NCBI RefSeq assembly: GCF_003206575.1
Contig: NZ_PZJO01000011.1
Coordinates: forward strand, 91,427 to 131,891
Direction: 5' to 3'
Source: Salinicola endophyticus
GTDB lineage: Bacteria; Pseudomonadota; Gammaproteobacteria; Pseudomonadales; Halomonadaceae
Length of the DNA: 40,465 bases
The position numbers and the translations under genes were made by a program. The notes beneath the pieces were generated by a model. It saw only the letters and a program-made list of their open reading frames with translations. It did not search any database and was not told where the DNA came from. This document shows, piece by piece, positions 15,179 through 25,922 of this stretch. Numbering within the stretch: position 1 is the stretch's first letter; each line of letters starts with the position of its first letter.

Positions 15179-16105
15179 TTACAGCTTCTGCTCCAGCGCC
15201 GGCAGGATCTCGAACAGATCGCCGACCAGACCATAGTCGGCGACCTGGAAGATCGGCGCATCTTCGTCCTTGTTGATCGCCACGATCACCTTGGAGTCCT
15301 TCATCCCGGCCAGGTGCTGGATCGCACCGCTGATACCCACCGCGATGTAGAGCTCCGGCGCGACGATCTTGCCGGTCTGCCCCACCTGCATGTCGTTGGG
15401 CACGAAACCGGCGTCGACCGCCGCCCGGGAGGCACCGATGGCAGCGCCCAACTTGTCGGCGATCCCTTCGAGCAGCTTGAAGTTGTCGCCGCTGCCCATG
15501 CCGCGGCCGCCGGAGATGACGATCTTGGCGCTGCCCAGCTCAGGGCGATCGCTCTGGGCCAGCTCTTCACCGATGAACCGGCTGCTGGCATTGCTCACGT
15601 CGGCGGCGACGGGTTCGATGGCGGCACTGCCGCCGTCCGCCACGGCGTCGAACGCGGTGGTACGAACCGTGATCACCTTGAGCGGATCGCTCGACTGCAC
15701 CGTAGCAATGGCGTTGCCGGCATAGATCGGCCGCTTGAAGGTGTCGTCGCTGACGACCTCGAGGATGTCGGAGATCTGGGCCACGTCGCGCAGCGCCGCC
15801 AGACGCGGCAGCACGTTCTTGCCGGTGGTACTGGAGGCCGCCAGCACATGGGTGTAGTCATCCGCCAGTGCCACCAGCAGCGCCGCCAGCGGCTCTGCCA
15901 GCTGATGCGCATAGACCGCGTCGTCGGCCACCCGCACCCGGCTCACACCGTCGAGGCCGGCAGCGGCCTGGGCCACGGCGTCGACCCCTTCGCCGGCCAC
16001 CAGCACGTCGATATCGCCACCGATCGCCCGTGCCGCGGCGACCACATGCGCCGTGCCCGCCGCCAGTTCGCCATCATGCTGTTCGGCGAGAATCAGAATG
16101 CTCAT
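15179..16105 (-). CDS. etfA: Electron transfer flavoprotein alpha subunit
   Basis: FAD-binding subunit of ETF, which carries electrons from acyl-CoA and other dehydrogenases to ETF-ubiquinone oxidoreductase. 308 residues. The C-terminal FAD domain is clear: [52 protein letters not shown] in short conserved blocks, and [21 protein letters not shown] near the end. The ATG at 16105 begins the conserved [16 protein letters not shown] further upstream is possible but unlikely. It follows etfB by 14 bases. Confidence 0.96.
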   Translation of the reverse strand: MSILILAEQHDGELAAGTAHVVAAARAIGGDIDVLVAGEGVDAVAQAAAGLDGVSRVRVADDAVYAHQLAEPLAALLVALADDYTHVLAASSTTGKNVLPRLAALRDVAQISDILEVVSDDTFKRPIYAGNAIATVQSSDPLKVITVRTTAFDAVADGGSAAIEPVAADVSNASSRFIGEELAQSDRPELGSAKIVISGGRGMGSGDNFKLLEGIADKLGAAIGASRAAVDAGFVPNDMQVGQTGKIVAPELYIAVGISGAIQHLAGMKDSKVIVAINKDEDAPIFQVADYGLVGDLFEILPALEQKL

Positions 16106-16119
16106 GCCTGCCGCTCCCT

Positions 16120-16869
16120 TCAAAGCACTTTCGCTTCGGTCTTGAGTTTCTCCACCAGCTCATCCACCGAGCCGACCTTCACACCACCCTTGCGCTCGGC
16201 CGGGGTCTCGACCCCGAGCAGCTTGAGCCCACTCTCGACGCTGACGCCCAGCGCTTCCGGCGTCTTGCTCTCGAGCGGTTTCTTCTTGGCCTTCATGATG
16301 TCGGGCAGCTTGGCGTAGCGCGGCTCGTTGAGACGCAGATCGGTGGTGACCACTGCCGGCAGCGTCAGCGCCACCGTCTGCAGGCCGCCGTCGATCTCGC
16401 GGGTGACGTGGAGTTCGCCGTTGTCGAGAGTGACCGCAGAGGCGAAGGTGGCCTGGGGCATGCCGGAGAGTGCCGCCAGCATCTGGCCGGTCTGGTTGTT
16501 GTCGGTGTCGATCGCCTGCTTGCCCAGGATCACCAGATCCGGCTGCTCCTCGTCGACCACCGCCTTGAGCAGCTTGGCCACGGCCAGCGACTCGACCCGC
16601 GCCTCGGTCTCGACGTGAATGGCGCGATCGGCACCCAGCGCCAGCGCCGTGCGCAGCTGCTCCTGCGCGGCCTTGGGACCGACGGTGACCGCGACGATCT
16701 CGCTCGCCACGCCCTGCTCCTTGAGTCGCACCGCCTCTTCGACGGCGATCTCGCAGAACGGGTTCATGGCCATCTTGACGTTGGTCAGATCGACATCGGA
16801 GTGATCCGGTTTGACGCGGATCTTGACGTTGTAGTCGATGACGCGTTTGACCGCGACGAGTACTTTCAT
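16120..16869 (-). CDS. etfB: Electron transfer flavoprotein beta subunit
   Basis: 249 residues, standard EtfB length. It begins [21 protein letters not shown] and contains [17 protein letters not shown], the signature [21 protein letters not shown] and a C-terminal [15 protein letters not shown]. It binds AMP and forms the heterodimer with EtfA encoded just downstream. An AGGA ribosome site lies eight bases before the ATG. Divergent from the ETF-ubiquinone oxidoreductase gene, the arrangement also seen in Pseudomonas. Confidence 0.96.
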   Translation of the reverse strand: MKVLVAVKRVIDYNVKIRVKPDHSDVDLTNVKMAMNPFCEIAVEEAVRLKEQGVASEIVAVTVGPKAAQEQLRTALALGADRAIHVETEARVESLAVAKLLKAVVDEEQPDLVILGKQAIDTDNNQTGQMLAALSGMPQATFASAVTLDNGELHVTREIDGGLQTVALTLPAVVTTDLRLNEPRYAKLPDIMKAKKKPLESKTPEALGVSVESGLKLLGVETPAERKGGVKVGSVDELVEKLKTEAKVL

Positions 16870-17249
16870 GGATGTCCTCGCAGGCTGAAGAAAAGATCGG
16901 CAAGAGGGCGGAAGCGCGCACTGACAGGGCTACAGACAAAACCTCACCATCACGCGAACGCGCGATACTTCCGCCGAACCGATTGACGCGCAACAGACTC
17001 GCGTCAAACGTGGCCGGGGTCAATCCGCCAGTGGTCCCATCCCGCGGCGGCGGGGCCGGATCAGGGACAACGACGGCGGAAAAGTGCGATGATAGCCCAT
17101 TATCGAGCGCGGCCCGAAGCCGCGCCTTGGCATAAGCAAAGCGCGCGACGTCATAACATCGAGGCGCGCGGGCAGCCCCCCTATAACAGGTCGCGGCCGG
17201 GGCAAAGGCCGGGCCGACAATACCGTAGCGCTAGCAAGGAGGAACCGGT
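16870..17249. other. Divergent intergenic region, etfB / ETF-QO
   Basis: 380 bases without a supported gene. For the plus-strand gene, TTGGCA (17137-17142) with TCATAA 18 bases on (17161-17166) is a weak sigma-70 candidate, and TATAAC occurs at 17192-17197. GCGCGC repeats flank the former. I see no clear operator for a fatty-acid regulator. Confidence 0.4.
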
Positions 17250-18920
17250 TTGGAACGCGAATCCATGGATTTCGATGTCGTCATCGTCGGTGCGGGTCCG
17301 AGCGGACTGGCGGCGGCGTGCCGACTGATGCAGCAGGCCCAGGCAGCGGAGCGCGAACTTTCCGTGTGCGTGGTCGAGAAAGGCTCCGAGGTCGGCGCCC
17401 ACATCCTTTCCGGTGCCGTGCTCGAGCCGCGCGCCCTGGCCGAGCTCTTCCCCGACTGGGCCGAACGCGGCGCACCGCTGAAGACCGCGGTCACGCGTGA
17501 CGATCTCTATCTGCTCAAGGACGCGGAAAAGGCGCAGAAGCTGCCCGGCGCGCTGGTGCCCAAGAGCCTGCACAACGTGGGTCATGATACCCAGAACTAC
17601 ATCATCAGCGCCGGCAACCTGTGCCGCTGGCTGGGTGAGCAGGCGGAGGCCCTGGGGGTGGAGATCTTCCCCGGTTTCGCCGCCCAGGAGGCGCTGGTCG
17701 ACGACGATGGCATCGTGCGCGGCATCATCACCGGTGACATGGGCGTGGCCGCTGACGGCAGCGAGACCGCCAACTACATGCCGGGCATGGAACTGCGCGC
17801 CAAGTACACGCTGTTCTGCGAAGGCGCACGCGGTCATATCGGCAAGCGCCTGATCGAGCGCTTCGATCTCGCCGCCGGCCGCGACCCGCAGCACTATGCC
17901 ATCGGCTTCAAGGAGCTGTGGGACGTGCCCGCCGAGCAGCACGAGCCGGGCCTGGTGGTGCACGGCTCCGGGTGGCCGCTCACCGACAAGGCGGCCGGCG
18001 GCGACGGCCACGGCGGCTGGTTCCTCTACCATGGCGACGACAACCAGGTAATGGTGGGGCTGATCGTCGACCTGAGCTATCGCAACCCCTATCTGTCGCC
18101 GTTCGACGAGTTCCAGCGTCTCAAGCACCACCCGCAGCTCAAGCGCTACCTGGAGGGCGGCAAGCGGGTCGCCTACGGCGCGCGGGCGATCGCCAAGGGC
18201 GGTGCCAACTGCCTGCCCAAGATGACCATGCCCGGGGCGCTGCTGCTCGGCTGTGACGCCGGCACGCTTAACTTCGCCAAGATCAAGGGCATCCACACGG
18301 CGATGAAGTCCGGTCTGGTCGCCGCCGAGAGCGTGTTCGAGGCCCTCGCCGAGGATGATGCCGGCGGCCGCGAACTCACCGCCTTCACCCAGGCGTGGGA
18401 GTCGAGCTGGGCGTGGCAGGAGCTGCAGGCCAGCCGGAGTTTCGGCCCGGCGGTCCATCGCTACGGTACCCTCGGGGGCGGTGCCTACTACTTCGTCGAT
18501 CAACTGCTCGGGGGCGGCAAGCTGCCCACGCTGCACGACACCACGCCGGACTACCGCCTCACCCCCGCCACCGAGGCCACTCGCATCGACTACCCCAAGC
18601 CGGATGGCAAGCTCTCCTTCGACAAGCCCTCCTCGGTGTTCCTCTCCAACACCAATCACGACGAGGATCAGCCCTGCCATCTGCGCCTGACGGACCCCAG
18701 CATTCCCATCGACAAGAATCTGCCCGAATACGCCGAGCCGGCACAGCGCTACTGCCCGGTCGGCGTCTACGAGGTGGTCGAGGAGAGCGACGGCCCGCGG
18801 TTCCAGATCAACTTCCAGAACTGCATCCACTGCAAGACCTGCGACATCAAGGACCCGGCACAGAACATCACCTGGGTGGCACCGGAGGGCGGCGGCGGCC
18901 CCAACTACCCCAATATGTGA
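17250..18920 (+). CDS. Electron transfer flavoprotein-ubiquinone oxidoreductase
   Basis: Membrane-associated enzyme that takes electrons from ETF and reduces ubiquinone. 556 residues. The N-terminal FAD site is DVVIVGAGPSGLAAA (about residues 8-23), followed by conserved VGAHILSGAVLEP. The C-terminal 4Fe-4S domain has one cysteine in YCPVGVYE and three in NCIHCKTCDIKDP, then a NITWVAPEGGGGPNYPNM-type terminus. The start is a TTG at 17250, supported by a perfect AAGGAGG seven bases upstream. The first ATG (17265) is 22 bases from that site. Divergent from etfBA, its electron donor. Confidence 0.95.
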   Translation: MERESMDFDVVIVGAGPSGLAAACRLMQQAQAAERELSVCVVEKGSEVGAHILSGAVLEPRALAELFPDWAERGAPLKTAVTRDDLYLLKDAEKAQKLPGALVPKSLHNVGHDTQNYIISAGNLCRWLGEQAEALGVEIFPGFAAQEALVDDDGIVRGIITGDMGVAADGSETANYMPGMELRAKYTLFCEGARGHIGKRLIERFDLAAGRDPQHYAIGFKELWDVPAEQHEPGLVVHGSGWPLTDKAAGGDGHGGWFLYHGDDNQVMVGLIVDLSYRNPYLSPFDEFQRLKHHPQLKRYLEGGKRVAYGARAIAKGGANCLPKMTMPGALLLGCDAGTLNFAKIKGIHTAMKSGLVAAESVFEALAEDDAGGRELTAFTQAWESSWAWQELQASRSFGPAVHRYGTLGGGAYYFVDQLLGGGKLPTLHDTTPDYRLTPATEATRIDYPKPDGKLSFDKPSSVFLSNTNHDEDQPCHLRLTDPSIPIDKNLPEYAEPAQRYCPVGVYEVVEESDGPRFQINFQNCIHCKTCDIKDPAQNITWVAPEGGGGPNYPNM

Positions 18921-18921
18921 T

Positions 18922-18941
18922 GCGGGCCGGGCCAGGCCCGC
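18922..18941 (+). terminator. Hairpin after ETF-QO
   Basis: GCGGGCC and GGCCCGC form a 7-bp stem directly after the stop codon, between convergent genes. No T-run. A second GC-rich inverted repeat (ccggccc/gggccgg, about 18992-19013) spans the stop of the convergent sulfurtransferase. Confidence 0.4.
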
Positions 18942-19001
18942 AGCGGGAGTCGCCAGGCTCGATCGGAAACGCCGACCAGCGCACTGCGTTGCCGGCCCTG
19001 C

Positions 19002-19829
19002 CTAGGCGGGGCCGGTGGCCACGGGCCGTCCGCCATCCTCGATCCACTCGCTCCAGGAGCCGACATAGAGCCGCGGCAGCGCCAGGCCGGCCACCGCATA
19101 GGCGAGGATGTTGTGGCACGCGGTCACCCCGGAGCCGCAGTAGGCGGTCAGCCGCTCTCCCTGGGGCAGGGTCGCGGCCAGCGCTGCCGGTGACTGGAAG
19201 CGGCCATCGGCGGCAAGATTGTCGGCGCAGGGGTGACACAGGGCGCCGGGGATATGACCGGCCACCGGGTCGAGGGGCTCCTCCTCGCCGCGGAAGCGCG
19301 AGGCAGCCCGAGCGTCGATCAACTGACCGCCCTCAGCCGCCAGCCGTTCCAGCCCGATCCAGGCCGTGTCGTGGTAGTCGGGCCGCCAGGCCGTGGCACC
19401 GGCCGCCGCCTCACGCGATACCTCGTTCGGCGCCAGGGGTACCGTCTCCCCCGCCGCCGCCTGCCACGCCTGAATGCCGCCATCGAGCACGCGCACATCC
19501 GGGTGCCCCGCCCAACACGCCAGCATCCACCAGCCCCGCGCCGCTGCCAGCCGGCCACCCTGATCGTCGAACACCACCACGGCTCGCCCAGGCGTCACGC
19601 CGAGACGCAAAAGCGTCGCCGTGAAGTCCGCCTGTGACGGCAATGGATGGCGGCCGCCGGCGCCGGATGCTGCCGACATGTCGCGTTCGAGATCGAAGCG
19701 GCGGCTATCTGGCAGGGTCACGGCAGCCTCGGCGCTGTCCTGACGAAAGGCACGGCAATCGAGCAGCAGTGGCGGCTGGGAGGTCTGCAGCTGGGCTTCG
19801 AGTGCTTCGGGAGTGATCAGTACCGACAT
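19002..19829 (-). CDS. sseA: 3-mercaptopyruvate-type sulfurtransferase
   Basis: Two-domain rhodanese-family protein of 275 residues. The N-terminal inactive domain begins LITPEALEAQL...LLDCRAF. The C-terminal catalytic domain has YCGSGVTACHN with the active cysteine at residue 231. CGSGVT is the mercaptopyruvate sulfurtransferase signature, whereas thiosulfate rhodaneses have CRKGVT-like loops. It moves sulfur from 3-mercaptopyruvate to thiol acceptors. No signal peptide. It stands alone on the minus strand, 66 bases downstream of the UvrD-like helicase gene, and may be transcribed from within that region. Confidence 0.9.
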   Translation of the reverse strand: MSVLITPEALEAQLQTSQPPLLLDCRAFRQDSAEAAVTLPDSRRFDLERDMSAASGAGGRHPLPSQADFTATLLRLGVTPGRAVVVFDDQGGRLAAARGWWMLACWAGHPDVRVLDGGIQAWQAAAGETVPLAPNEVSREAAAGATAWRPDYHDTAWIGLERLAAEGGQLIDARAASRFRGEEEPLDPVAGHIPGALCHPCADNLAADGRFQSPAALAATLPQGERLTAYCGSGVTACHNILAYAVAGLALPRLYVGSWSEWIEDGGRPVATGPA

Positions 19830-19895
19830 GGCGCAACGCCTCAGGCATGGGAGTCACCCCATGCTGCGCCGTGCCGCACTCGCTGTCGAGTCGAC

Positions 19896-22115
19896 TCAGG
19901 CGATCCGCGCCAAGGGGGCCCGCGAGGCGATCAGCCGGCGCCGCCCGGCGCCCTCGAAGCGCACCTCGATCACCGGATCGGCGGGGTCACCCTCGACCAC
20001 GACTACCTCGCCGGCGCCGAAGTTGGCGTGGTGGAGCCGCTCGCCGACCTGCCAGCCCGCTGCCGGCGCGACAGTGGCCATCTCGGGCACAGGCGTCAGC
20101 GTCAGCTGGCAGCCGACACGCTCGAGATAGCGCGCAACCAGCGCCGGCTCGCTGACACTGACACTCGCCTCACTCTGGCTGGCCAGCGCCTGACCGACGC
20201 GCTCGCACTCCGCCACTGCGCTCTCGGCGAGAAACCGGCTGGGGCGATGTTCGCCGCCATCGTGCAGCAGCAGCAGCCGCTCACGGGCCCGGGTCATCGC
20301 GACATAGTAGAGCCGACGCTCCTCCTCCAGGCGTTGGGGCGAGAGCGGATTGTCACGGCTGAAATGGGGGAAATCCTCTTCGTTGAGGCCCCAGAGCATG
20401 ACCAGCGGCCACTCCAGCCCCTTGGCCCCATGCACGGTACTGATCAGCACGCCATCGGGGCGATTCTCCACCGGATTGCGCAGCAGCTCGATGAAGGCAT
20501 CGGGGTCGTTGGCCAGCTCGCCGGCCTGTTCGATCAGCACGTCGAGCAGGCGCACGTCGTCGTCCGCCTTTTCCCGCCGCGAGGCCGAGCGCCGCAGCAC
20601 CTTCTCGGCGTCGATCGCCTCGATCACATGGGCCAGCAGCTTCGCCGGCGGCCAGTTGCCCAGCCGCGGCAGCTCGCACAGCAGCTGCCATCGGCGTTTG
20701 AGGTGGCGCCGCTGGCCGGGCTTGAGCCCTGCCAGTAGCGGATCCTCCCGCCGCGGCCACTGCTGGGTCGCGGCGAGCGCCTCGCATAGCCGCCGCACGC
20801 GCTCCTGGGCGACGAAGGTCGTGGGCTGCGAGAACAGCAGCCCCAGATGCCCCGGATCCTGGAGGCGGTGTGGCTCCCGCGCCAGCTGCAGATAGCCGGC
20901 CAGCGCCTGGACCAGCGGCAGGCGGAAGACGAAGCGCGACTCCTGAGCCAGCCGGAACGGAATGCCCGCGCGCAGCAGCTGCAGCTGTACCGAGACCGAC
21001 AGCGACCAGCTGCGCACCAGCACGCAGGCCTCGTCGTGGCGACGGCCGGCCGCCTGCCAGCGGCCCAGTTCGTCGAGCAGCGCCGCAGCACCCACGCCGC
21101 TGCCGAGCCGTGTCTGCGGATTGCCCGGCGCGGCCAGACACAGCTGATCGCTGCCCTGGGCGTTGCCGCGGATCGCATGGTTGGCCGCCAGCGCCAGGGC
21201 GTGGCCGTGGCGGAAGGTGTAGGAGAGCGGATAGTCGCTGGCGGCCCCGAACAGACCATCGAAGCGCGCCAGCATGGCGTCGGCGCGGGCCCCACGCCAC
21301 TCGTAGATGCACTGGTTGGCGTCGCCCACCGCCATCACCTGCGCCTGCTCCCCGGCCAGCAGCTTCAACAGTCGCAGCTGCGACTCGTTGATGTCCTGGT
21401 ACTCGTCGACGATGACGTGATTGAGATAGCCCTGAACCCGCCGCCGCGCCTCGGGCTCGGCTTCGAGACAGCGCAGCGGGCGGTAGAGCAGATCGGCATA
21501 GGTGATGCTGCCGGCCGCCTCGAGCAGCGACTCGGCGATGGCGAAGGCCTCGATGAAGTGACGTTCGCCCGGGGTGTAGTCGAGGCGCTCGAACAGCGCC
21601 GCGGGCTCGGCCATCTCGGCCTTGACCAGATCGCAGAACTGGGCGAAGGCCTCTACCCGCTCGGCCTCCAGCGCCCCCTCCTGGGTTTCGGCGTCGGCCT
21701 GGGCGAGGCTCTGGGCCACCGCCTGGCGCAGCAGCCGCTCATGCTGCCAGTCGGCCTGCAATAGCTGCCGCGGCGGCAGAAAGCCCCAGCGGGTCAGACT
21801 CTGGGTCAGGCGATGACCAATCGAGTGAAAGGTTCTCACCTCGGGCAGCGCCACCCCCGCCGGCGCCTGCCGCGCCAGTTTGTCACGGAAGTCGTCGCGC
21901 GCCGCGCGGTTGAACATCAGCACCAGCAGGCGCCGTGGTGACTCACCGCTGGCGAGTAGATGCAGTACCCGCTGCACCAGGGTGGTGGTCTTGCCGGCGC
22001 CGGCCACCGCCGCCACCCGGGCGTGGCCGCTGACGTGGCCGACCACCGCCCGCTGTTCGGCGGTCAGCGCCGCGCCACGGTTGAGCGCGGCGTCGGCGTG
22101 CGTGGCCTCGCTCAT
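19896..22115 (-). CDS. UvrD/Rep-family ATP-dependent DNA helicase
   Basis: Superfamily 1A 3'-5' helicase of 739 residues. Motif I is AVAGAGKTTTL (about residue 35), unlike the usual GAGSGKT of UvrD and Rep. Later motifs are VIVDEYQDIN (II), GDANQCIYEWRGA (III), YTFRHGHALA (IV), VHGAKGLEWPLVML (V) and YYVAMTRARERLLLL (VI). The C-terminus carries a small beta-rich module (HANFGAGEVVVVEG...VRF) like the UvrD Tudor domain. The ATG at 22115 overlaps the DUF1285 stop as ATGA, showing coupling. The divergent motif I and short 2B region argue against canonical UvrD. It is a second, uncharacterised UvrD-like helicase. Confidence 0.87.
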   Translation of the reverse strand: MSEATHADAALNRGAALTAEQRAVVGHVSGHARVAAVAGAGKTTTLVQRVLHLLASGESPRRLLVLMFNRAARDDFRDKLARQAPAGVALPEVRTFHSIGHRLTQSLTRWGFLPPRQLLQADWQHERLLRQAVAQSLAQADAETQEGALEAERVEAFAQFCDLVKAEMAEPAALFERLDYTPGERHFIEAFAIAESLLEAAGSITYADLLYRPLRCLEAEPEARRRVQGYLNHVIVDEYQDINESQLRLLKLLAGEQAQVMAVGDANQCIYEWRGARADAMLARFDGLFGAASDYPLSYTFRHGHALALAANHAIRGNAQGSDQLCLAAPGNPQTRLGSGVGAAALLDELGRWQAAGRRHDEACVLVRSWSLSVSVQLQLLRAGIPFRLAQESRFVFRLPLVQALAGYLQLAREPHRLQDPGHLGLLFSQPTTFVAQERVRRLCEALAATQQWPRREDPLLAGLKPGQRRHLKRRWQLLCELPRLGNWPPAKLLAHVIEAIDAEKVLRRSASRREKADDDVRLLDVLIEQAGELANDPDAFIELLRNPVENRPDGVLISTVHGAKGLEWPLVMLWGLNEEDFPHFSRDNPLSPQRLEEERRLYYVAMTRARERLLLLHDGGEHRPSRFLAESAVAECERVGQALASQSEASVSVSEPALVARYLERVGCQLTLTPVPEMATVAPAAGWQVGERLHHANFGAGEVVVVEGDPADPVIEVRFEGAGRRRLIASRAPLARIA

Positions 22116-22645
22116 GCCTCGTCCTCCGCCAGCCGGCCCAGGGGCTGCCACACCCCGTCGCTGTCGAGCCCTAGCTCGGCTCCGCGCCATTCGGCGCTCT
22201 CGATCAGCCGGTAGTAGAGATTGCGATGCAGCCGCGCCTCGAGGCCGTGGCGCACCGGCAGCGCCGGCCGCCACTCGCCCTGGGGGTCGGGCGCCAGCTG
22301 CAGGCGATGTACCATCCCCAGACGCAGCCGCTCACCCCACTGCAGAGCGATAAACCAGCCATCGGCATCCGCGTCGGCATCGATCGCCAGCAGCGGGCGA
22401 TCCTCGACCCGAATACGCAGCTTCTCGGCCGGGGTGACCAGATAGTAGTCGCCGTCGCTCTCGCGCCGCAGCACGCTGCTCAGCAGGCGTACCAGCTCAG
22501 GGCGGCGAATCGGCGCCCCCTCGTGAATCCACTCGCCACCGGCGGTGATCAGCAGATCCATCTCACCGCAGAACGCCGGGTCCCACTGGTCGAGGGGCGG
22601 CACGCCGCGGGCGTCGAGCTGATGGAATAGCGTATCCAGGCGCAT
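22112..22645 (-). CDS. DUF1285 domain protein
   Basis: 177 residues, soluble and acidic, no signal peptide. The pattern PPLDQWDPAFCGEMDLLITAGGEW, followed by EGAPIRRPELVRLLSSVLRRE and YYLVTPAEKLRIRVEDRPLL, is that of DUF1285, whose function is not established. CAGGAG lies seven bases before the ATG. Its stop overlaps the start of the UvrD-like helicase, so the two may be co-regulated. The gene is separated from the tatD gene by about 100 bases. Confidence 0.85.
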   Translation of the reverse strand: MRLDTLFHQLDARGVPPLDQWDPAFCGEMDLLITAGGEWIHEGAPIRRPELVRLLSSVLRRESDGDYYLVTPAEKLRIRVEDRPLLAIDADADADGWFIALQWGERLRLGMVHRLQLAPDPQGEWRPALPVRHGLEARLHRNLYYRLIESAEWRGAELGLDSDGVWQPLGRLAEDEA

Positions 22646-22746
22646 GGGGCGGCTCCTGATGAGAGTGACGAGTGGATAGGCTTTGTACGAAAACTACCTG
22701 CGCTCGCTGACTTTTCGGACAAACCCTGGACGAACGCGCTCGCGCC

Positions 22747-23556
22747 TCACACAAAGGGGTTGGTGTGCTGCGCATCTTCCTGATGGCAGCCCGGGAACAG
22801 CCGATAGAAGTTGGCCCGGGTCTGCATCGCCACCTCGTCGACACTGATGCCGCGCACCTCGGCGATACACTCGGCGACCTCCACCACCCACTGTGGCTCG
22901 TTGGCCCGCCCGCGATAAGGCACCGGGGCCAGAAAGGGGCTGTCGGTCTCGATCAGCAGGCGATCCAGCGGCAGCCGGCGGGCCACCTCACGCAGCGCGT
23001 CAGCGCTGGCGAAGGTGACAATGCCCGAGAGCGAGATGTAGTAACCCAGGCGCACCGCCTCGCGCGCCATGTCGAGATCTTCGGTGAAGCAGTGCAGCAC
23101 GCCACCCACCGCCGGGTCTCCATGCTCACGGATCAGCGCCAGCGTCTCCTCGCGCGCCTCCCGGGTGTGTACCACCACCGGCAACTCCAGCACCCGCGCC
23201 GCCTCCAGATGGGCCACGAAACGCCGGCGCTGGCGCTCGTGCGGCACGCTGTCGACGTGGAAGTCGAGCCCGGTCTCGCCGATGGCCACCGCCGAATGGC
23301 GCTCGGCGCAGTCAGCGATCTCTGCAGCGTCGGGCTCCTGTGACACTGCCTGCAGCGGATGCAGGCCGAGCGCGATGTCGACATCGGCATGCTCACGCGT
23401 CAGTGCCGCCAGCTCGGGCGCGCTCTCCAGGGTGGTGGCGATGGCCAGGAAGCGCTGCACGCCCCGCGCGCGCGCCGCGTCGAGGGCAGCGCCGAGATCG
23501 CCGGCGTAGGGCGTCAGATCGAGGCGGTCGAGGTGGCAGTGGGAGTCTACGAACAT
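22747..23556 (-). CDS. TatD-family metal-dependent hydrolase (YcfH type)
   Basis: 269 residues with the TatD fold of the amidohydrolase superfamily. The metal site HxH is in FVDSHCHLDRL at the N-terminus. Further blocks are GETGLDFH, PVVVHTREA, GVLHCFTED, YYISLSGIVTFA and LLIETDSPFLAPVPYRG. Homologues are nucleases (3'-5' exonuclease or deoxyribonuclease). In E. coli this gene (ycfH) also follows holB. Here pilZ intervenes, as in Pseudomonas. The ATG at 23556 starts the conserved segment; the ribosome site is weak. Confidence 0.9.
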   Translation of the reverse strand: MFVDSHCHLDRLDLTPYAGDLGAALDAARARGVQRFLAIATTLESAPELAALTREHADVDIALGLHPLQAVSQEPDAAEIADCAERHSAVAIGETGLDFHVDSVPHERQRRRFVAHLEAARVLELPVVVHTREAREETLALIREHGDPAVGGVLHCFTEDLDMAREAVRLGYYISLSGIVTFASADALREVARRLPLDRLLIETDSPFLAPVPYRGRANEPQWVVEVAECIAEVRGISVDEVAMQTRANFYRLFPGCHQEDAQHTNPFV

Positions 23557-23649
23557 GACGATATCCAGAAAACGGTAATGATGAGCTCTTTGAGACAACC
23601 GGCCCGCGTGCGCCGGCGTTGACTAGCCGCTCTAGAGAGCAGGCGCCGC

Positions 23650-23985
23650 CTAGAGCGTATGGCGGGTGAGTGCCGGCGGCGACGGATGCGCCTTGAGCCG
23701 CGCCTCGATACGCTCGCGCAGGTCCTGACCGTCGGCGCCGAAGTGCACGCCGATACCGGCGAGCCGGTCAGCGGTGCCGGCGGGCGTCAACCACACCACT
23801 TCCCCCTCCACCGGCAGGCGCTCCTGGGCGCCGGGCAGCGTGACCAGTAGATAGACCCGCTGGCCCAGGCTGTAGCGCTGCTCGGTGGGCACGAACAGCC
23901 CACCGCGAGCCAGCCACGCCAGATAGGCACTGTGCAGGGTATCGTCGTCGCGAATGGTCAGCGACAGTGCTTTGTGTGAACTCAT
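23650..23985 (-). CDS. pilZ: PilZ protein, type IV pilus biogenesis
   Basis: 111 residues, close in length and pattern to Pseudomonas PilZ: LSLTIRDDDTLHSAYLAWL, GGLFVPTEQRYSLGQ, VEGEVVWLTP, and GIGVHFG near the end. True PilZ proteins of this class usually lack c-di-GMP binding and act with PilF/FimX in pilus assembly. The ATG at 23985 has GAGGG seven bases upstream. That site is the last unit of a 24-bp tandem array which is in frame with the gene back to a GTG at 24135. An N-terminally extended form with HPAEGxFP octapeptides is therefore possible but lacks a good ribosome site. Confidence 0.9.
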   Translation of the reverse strand: MSSHKALSLTIRDDDTLHSAYLAWLARGGLFVPTEQRYSLGQRVYLLVTLPGAQERLPVEGEVVWLTPAGTADRLAGIGVHFGADGQDLRERIEARLKAHPSPPALTRHTL

Positions 23986-23991
23986 GGCAGT

Positions 23992-24111
23992 GCCCTCGGC
24001 AAAGTCATGGAAAGAGCCCTCAGCGGGATGAGGAAAAACGCCCTCAGCGGGGTGAGGAAAACAGCCCTCAGCAGGATGAGCAGAAACACCCTCCGCGAGA
24101 TCATGCAAGCC
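23992..24111. repeat. 24-bp tandem repeat, five units, upstream of pilZ
   Basis: Five contiguous 24-base units start at 23992, 24016, 24040, 24064 and 24088. The three central ones differ from each other at only a few bases (gccctcagcgggatgagg core); the outer two are degenerate. On the minus strand each unit ends in GAGGG(C/T), and the last one supplies the pilZ Shine-Dalgarno. Units are a multiple of three, so they read as octapeptides HPAEGxFP in the pilZ frame. Confidence 0.92.
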
Positions 24112-24183
24112 CCTTGAGCGGCCGCATGGCGCCACTCGACAACAGCGGCACTCGCCCCCCCCCTCGAGGCACGCCCCGACGTC

Positions 24184-25922
<1,739 letters not shown>

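Noticed and set aside
17181-18830. Long open frame (549 codons) opposite ETF-QO
   Set aside because: It is an antisense shadow of a gene with clear FAD and Fe-S motifs. GC-rich codon use keeps the opposite frame open; no ribosome site and no recognisable domain.
23628-23657. CGCTCTAG/CTAGAGCG inverted repeat at the pilZ stop as a terminator
   Set aside because: The stem is 8 bp with a 14-base loop, overlaps the stop codon and has no T-run; too weak to call.
23992-24111. 24-bp repeats considered as a CRISPR array
   Set aside because: Units are directly adjacent without spacers, in frame with pilZ, and no cas genes are near.
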